Source: CAWALV01 sp963782965 (GTDB taxonomy: Bacteria > Actinomycetota > Actinomycetes > Acidothermales > Acidothermaceae). Taken from it: 64,000 nt of DNA. The number at the start of each line of letters is the position of its first letter. The first letter of the stretch is position 1. The DNA is taken from assembly GCA_963782965.1 (NCBI GenBank), contig CAWALV010000006.1, positions 310,001 through 374,000 of the forward strand, read 5' to 3'. The position numbers and the translations under genes are program-made. The notes below the pieces were generated by a model, which did not search any database, had not been told where the DNA came from, and saw only the letters and a list, made by a program, of their open reading frames with translations. Shown here one piece after another: positions 63,092 through 64,000 of this stretch.

Positions 63092-63606
63092 CCGAGGCGC
63101 TCGGCTCCGCCGATCGCGCCGCGGTCGCTGCCCAGCTGGGTCGGCCCCCGCGCGGCGCTCGCGCAGTCGCTCATCGCTGCGCGTGTGGTCTGCCCGACGT
63201 CGTCGAGACCGCTCCGCGGCTGGACGACGGTGCACCGTTTCCGACCTTGTACTACCTGAGCTGCCCGCGCGCTGCCTCGGCGGTAGGTCGCCTCGAGGCC
63301 AGTGGCCTGATGCGCGAGATGACGCAGCGGCTGGCCGACGATCCGCGACTCGCAGCTGCGTACGAGGCTGCGCACCGCGACTACATCGCGCGGCGCGACG
63401 CCCTCGAGGTGCTGCCGGGCGAGCCGGGGGTCGGGGGCATGCCGGGCCGGGTGAAATGCCTGCACGCACTCGTTGCGCACTCGCTCGCGGTGGGGCGGGG
63501 CGTGAACCCGCTCGGCGACGAAGCCCTGGACTTGTTGCCGCACTGGGGTGCCAAGGGCCGGTGCGTCGAGGTTGTTGCCGAGTCGGGCGGTGCCGACGAT
63601 GCCTAG
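63088..63606 (+). CDS. DUF501 family protein
   Basis: 172 residues. Conserved DUF501 phrases: QLGRPPRGARAVAHRCACGLPDVVETAPRLDDGAPFPTLYYLSCPRAASAVGRLEASGLM and GRVKCLHALVAHSLAVGRGVNPLGDEAL. The Cys and His residues (CACG, C in YYLSCP, C/H in VKCLH..VAH) look like a metal site. Function unknown; the gene regularly sits between ftsB and ppx in actinobacteria. It is translationally coupled at both ends (GTGA with ftsB; 8-bp overlap with ppx). Confidence 0.92.
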   Translation: MTEALGSADRAAVAAQLGRPPRGARAVAHRCACGLPDVVETAPRLDDGAPFPTLYYLSCPRAASAVGRLEASGLMREMTQRLADDPRLAAAYEAAHRDYIARRDALEVLPGEPGVGGMPGRVKCLHALVAHSLAVGRGVNPLGDEALDLLPHWGAKGRCVEVVAESGGADDA

Positions 63607-64000
63607 GGTTGCCGCGATCGACTGCGGGACGAATTCGCTACGACTGCTCATCGCGGACGTCGATGCGATCACCGGGACACTCGTCGACCACGTGCGTGAC
63701 ACGAACATCGTGCGGCTGGGGCAAGGCGTCGACCGCACCCGCCGGTTCTCCGCGGAAGCACTCGACCGCACGTTCACCGTCGCCCGGCAGTACGCGGCGC
63801 GGATCGAGGAGTTCGGCGTCACCGCGGTGCGCTTCGTCGCAACGAGCGCGTCGAGAGACGCAACGAACCGGGAGGAGTTCTTCGACGGTGTGCGGTCGAT
63901 TTTCGGCGTCGAACCGGAGGTGATTTCCGGGGTCGAGGAGGCTGCGCTCTCCTTCGCAGGTGCCACCCACGAGCTGACCCGCAAGGCCGACACCGCGCCG
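63599..64000 (+). CDS. Ppx/GppA exopolyphosphatase family protein, N-terminal fragment
   Basis: 134 codons visible before the window edge. VAAIDCGTNSLRLLIADVD is the ASKHA phosphate-1 loop of Ppx/GppA, followed by IVRLGQGVDRTRRFSAEALDRTF, VRFVATSASRDATNREEFFDGVR and GVEPEVISGVEEAALSFAGAT. It hydrolyses polyphosphate or (p)ppGpp-type substrates. The ATG at 63599 overlaps the DUF501 stop. Confidence 0.93.
   Translation, partial: MPRVAAIDCGTNSLRLLIADVDAITGTLVDHVRDTNIVRLGQGVDRTRRFSAEALDRTFTVARQYAARIEEFGVTAVRFVATSASRDATNREEFFDGVRSIFGVEPEVISGVEEAALSFAGATHELTRKADTAP

Noticed and set aside
1..64000. tRNA, rRNA, CRISPR array, insertion sequence, integrase or att sites.
   Set aside because: Looked for by eye on both strands. 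No conserved sequence or gene of these types was recognised; short RNA genes could still be missed.

Overview
The window is high-GC DNA from an actinobacterium. One edge carries the familiar actinobacterial housekeeping run mfd - glycosyltransferase - SurA-like lipoprotein - mazG - eno - ftsB/divIC - DUF501 - ppx. GTG and TTG starts and 4-bp ATGA/GTGA overlaps are frequent. The genus cannot be fixed from sequence alone. About 53 kb of accessory DNA precedes the housekeeping run.

Layout. (1) 1-2.7 kb, minus: the start of an SLC13-type permease and two tandem secreted beta-helix paralogues. (2) 2.8-5.9 kb, minus: a compact lasso-peptide operon, read as precursor (5753-5887), PqqD-type leader-binding protein, ATP-dependent macrolactam synthetase, transglutaminase-like leader protease and HPr-kinase-like lasso kinase. 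The 44-residue precursor carries the YxxPxLxxxGxxxxxT leader signature. Its predicted 23-residue core starts at Gly22, has Asp exactly at core position 9, Cys at core positions 8 and 21, and ends in Ser-Ser. This predicts a class III lasso peptide with one ring-to-tail disulfide and a phosphorylated C-terminal Ser. (3) 6.1-20.8 kb: a cell-surface polysaccharide locus with Wzm/Wzt export, two Wzz-like half-proteins, a Wzy-like polymerase, an undecaprenyl-phosphate sugar transferase, four glycosyltransferases, a sulfotransferase and a flippase.

(4) 20.85-49.8 kb, almost all minus: an NRPS locus with a SyrP/TauD-like hydroxylase, an Sfp-type phosphopantetheinyl transferase, a C-A-PCP-TE protein (basic amino acid predicted), a C-A-PCP-C-A-PCP protein (Gly, then unknown), a free-standing C domain, a degenerate-C-A-PCP protein (Asp by binding-pocket residues) and a separate truncated-C-A-PCP-TE protein (Gly). 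A giant secreted fibronectin-III/beta-propeller protein with near-identical 0.6-1.5 kb internal repeats is embedded in it. The expected product is a short peptide with beta-hydroxy-Asp.

(5) 49.9-53.7 kb: a second PqqD + HPr-kinase-like pair without cyclase or protease, divergent from a Tat-exported protein with 23 consecutive prolines, a DUF6065-like protein, and a Tat-exported, LPFTG-anchored protein with eight PPPPPNS repeats. (6) 53.8-64 kb: housekeeping genes.

Five single-base indels break four otherwise intact genes: Wzt (two), the sulfotransferase, the Gly-TE NRPS and the FN3 protein. In every case undoing one base per break restores a whole-codon, full-length reading frame. This pattern fits consensus sequencing errors better than gene decay. 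No tRNA, rRNA, CRISPR array, transposase or origin was recognised.
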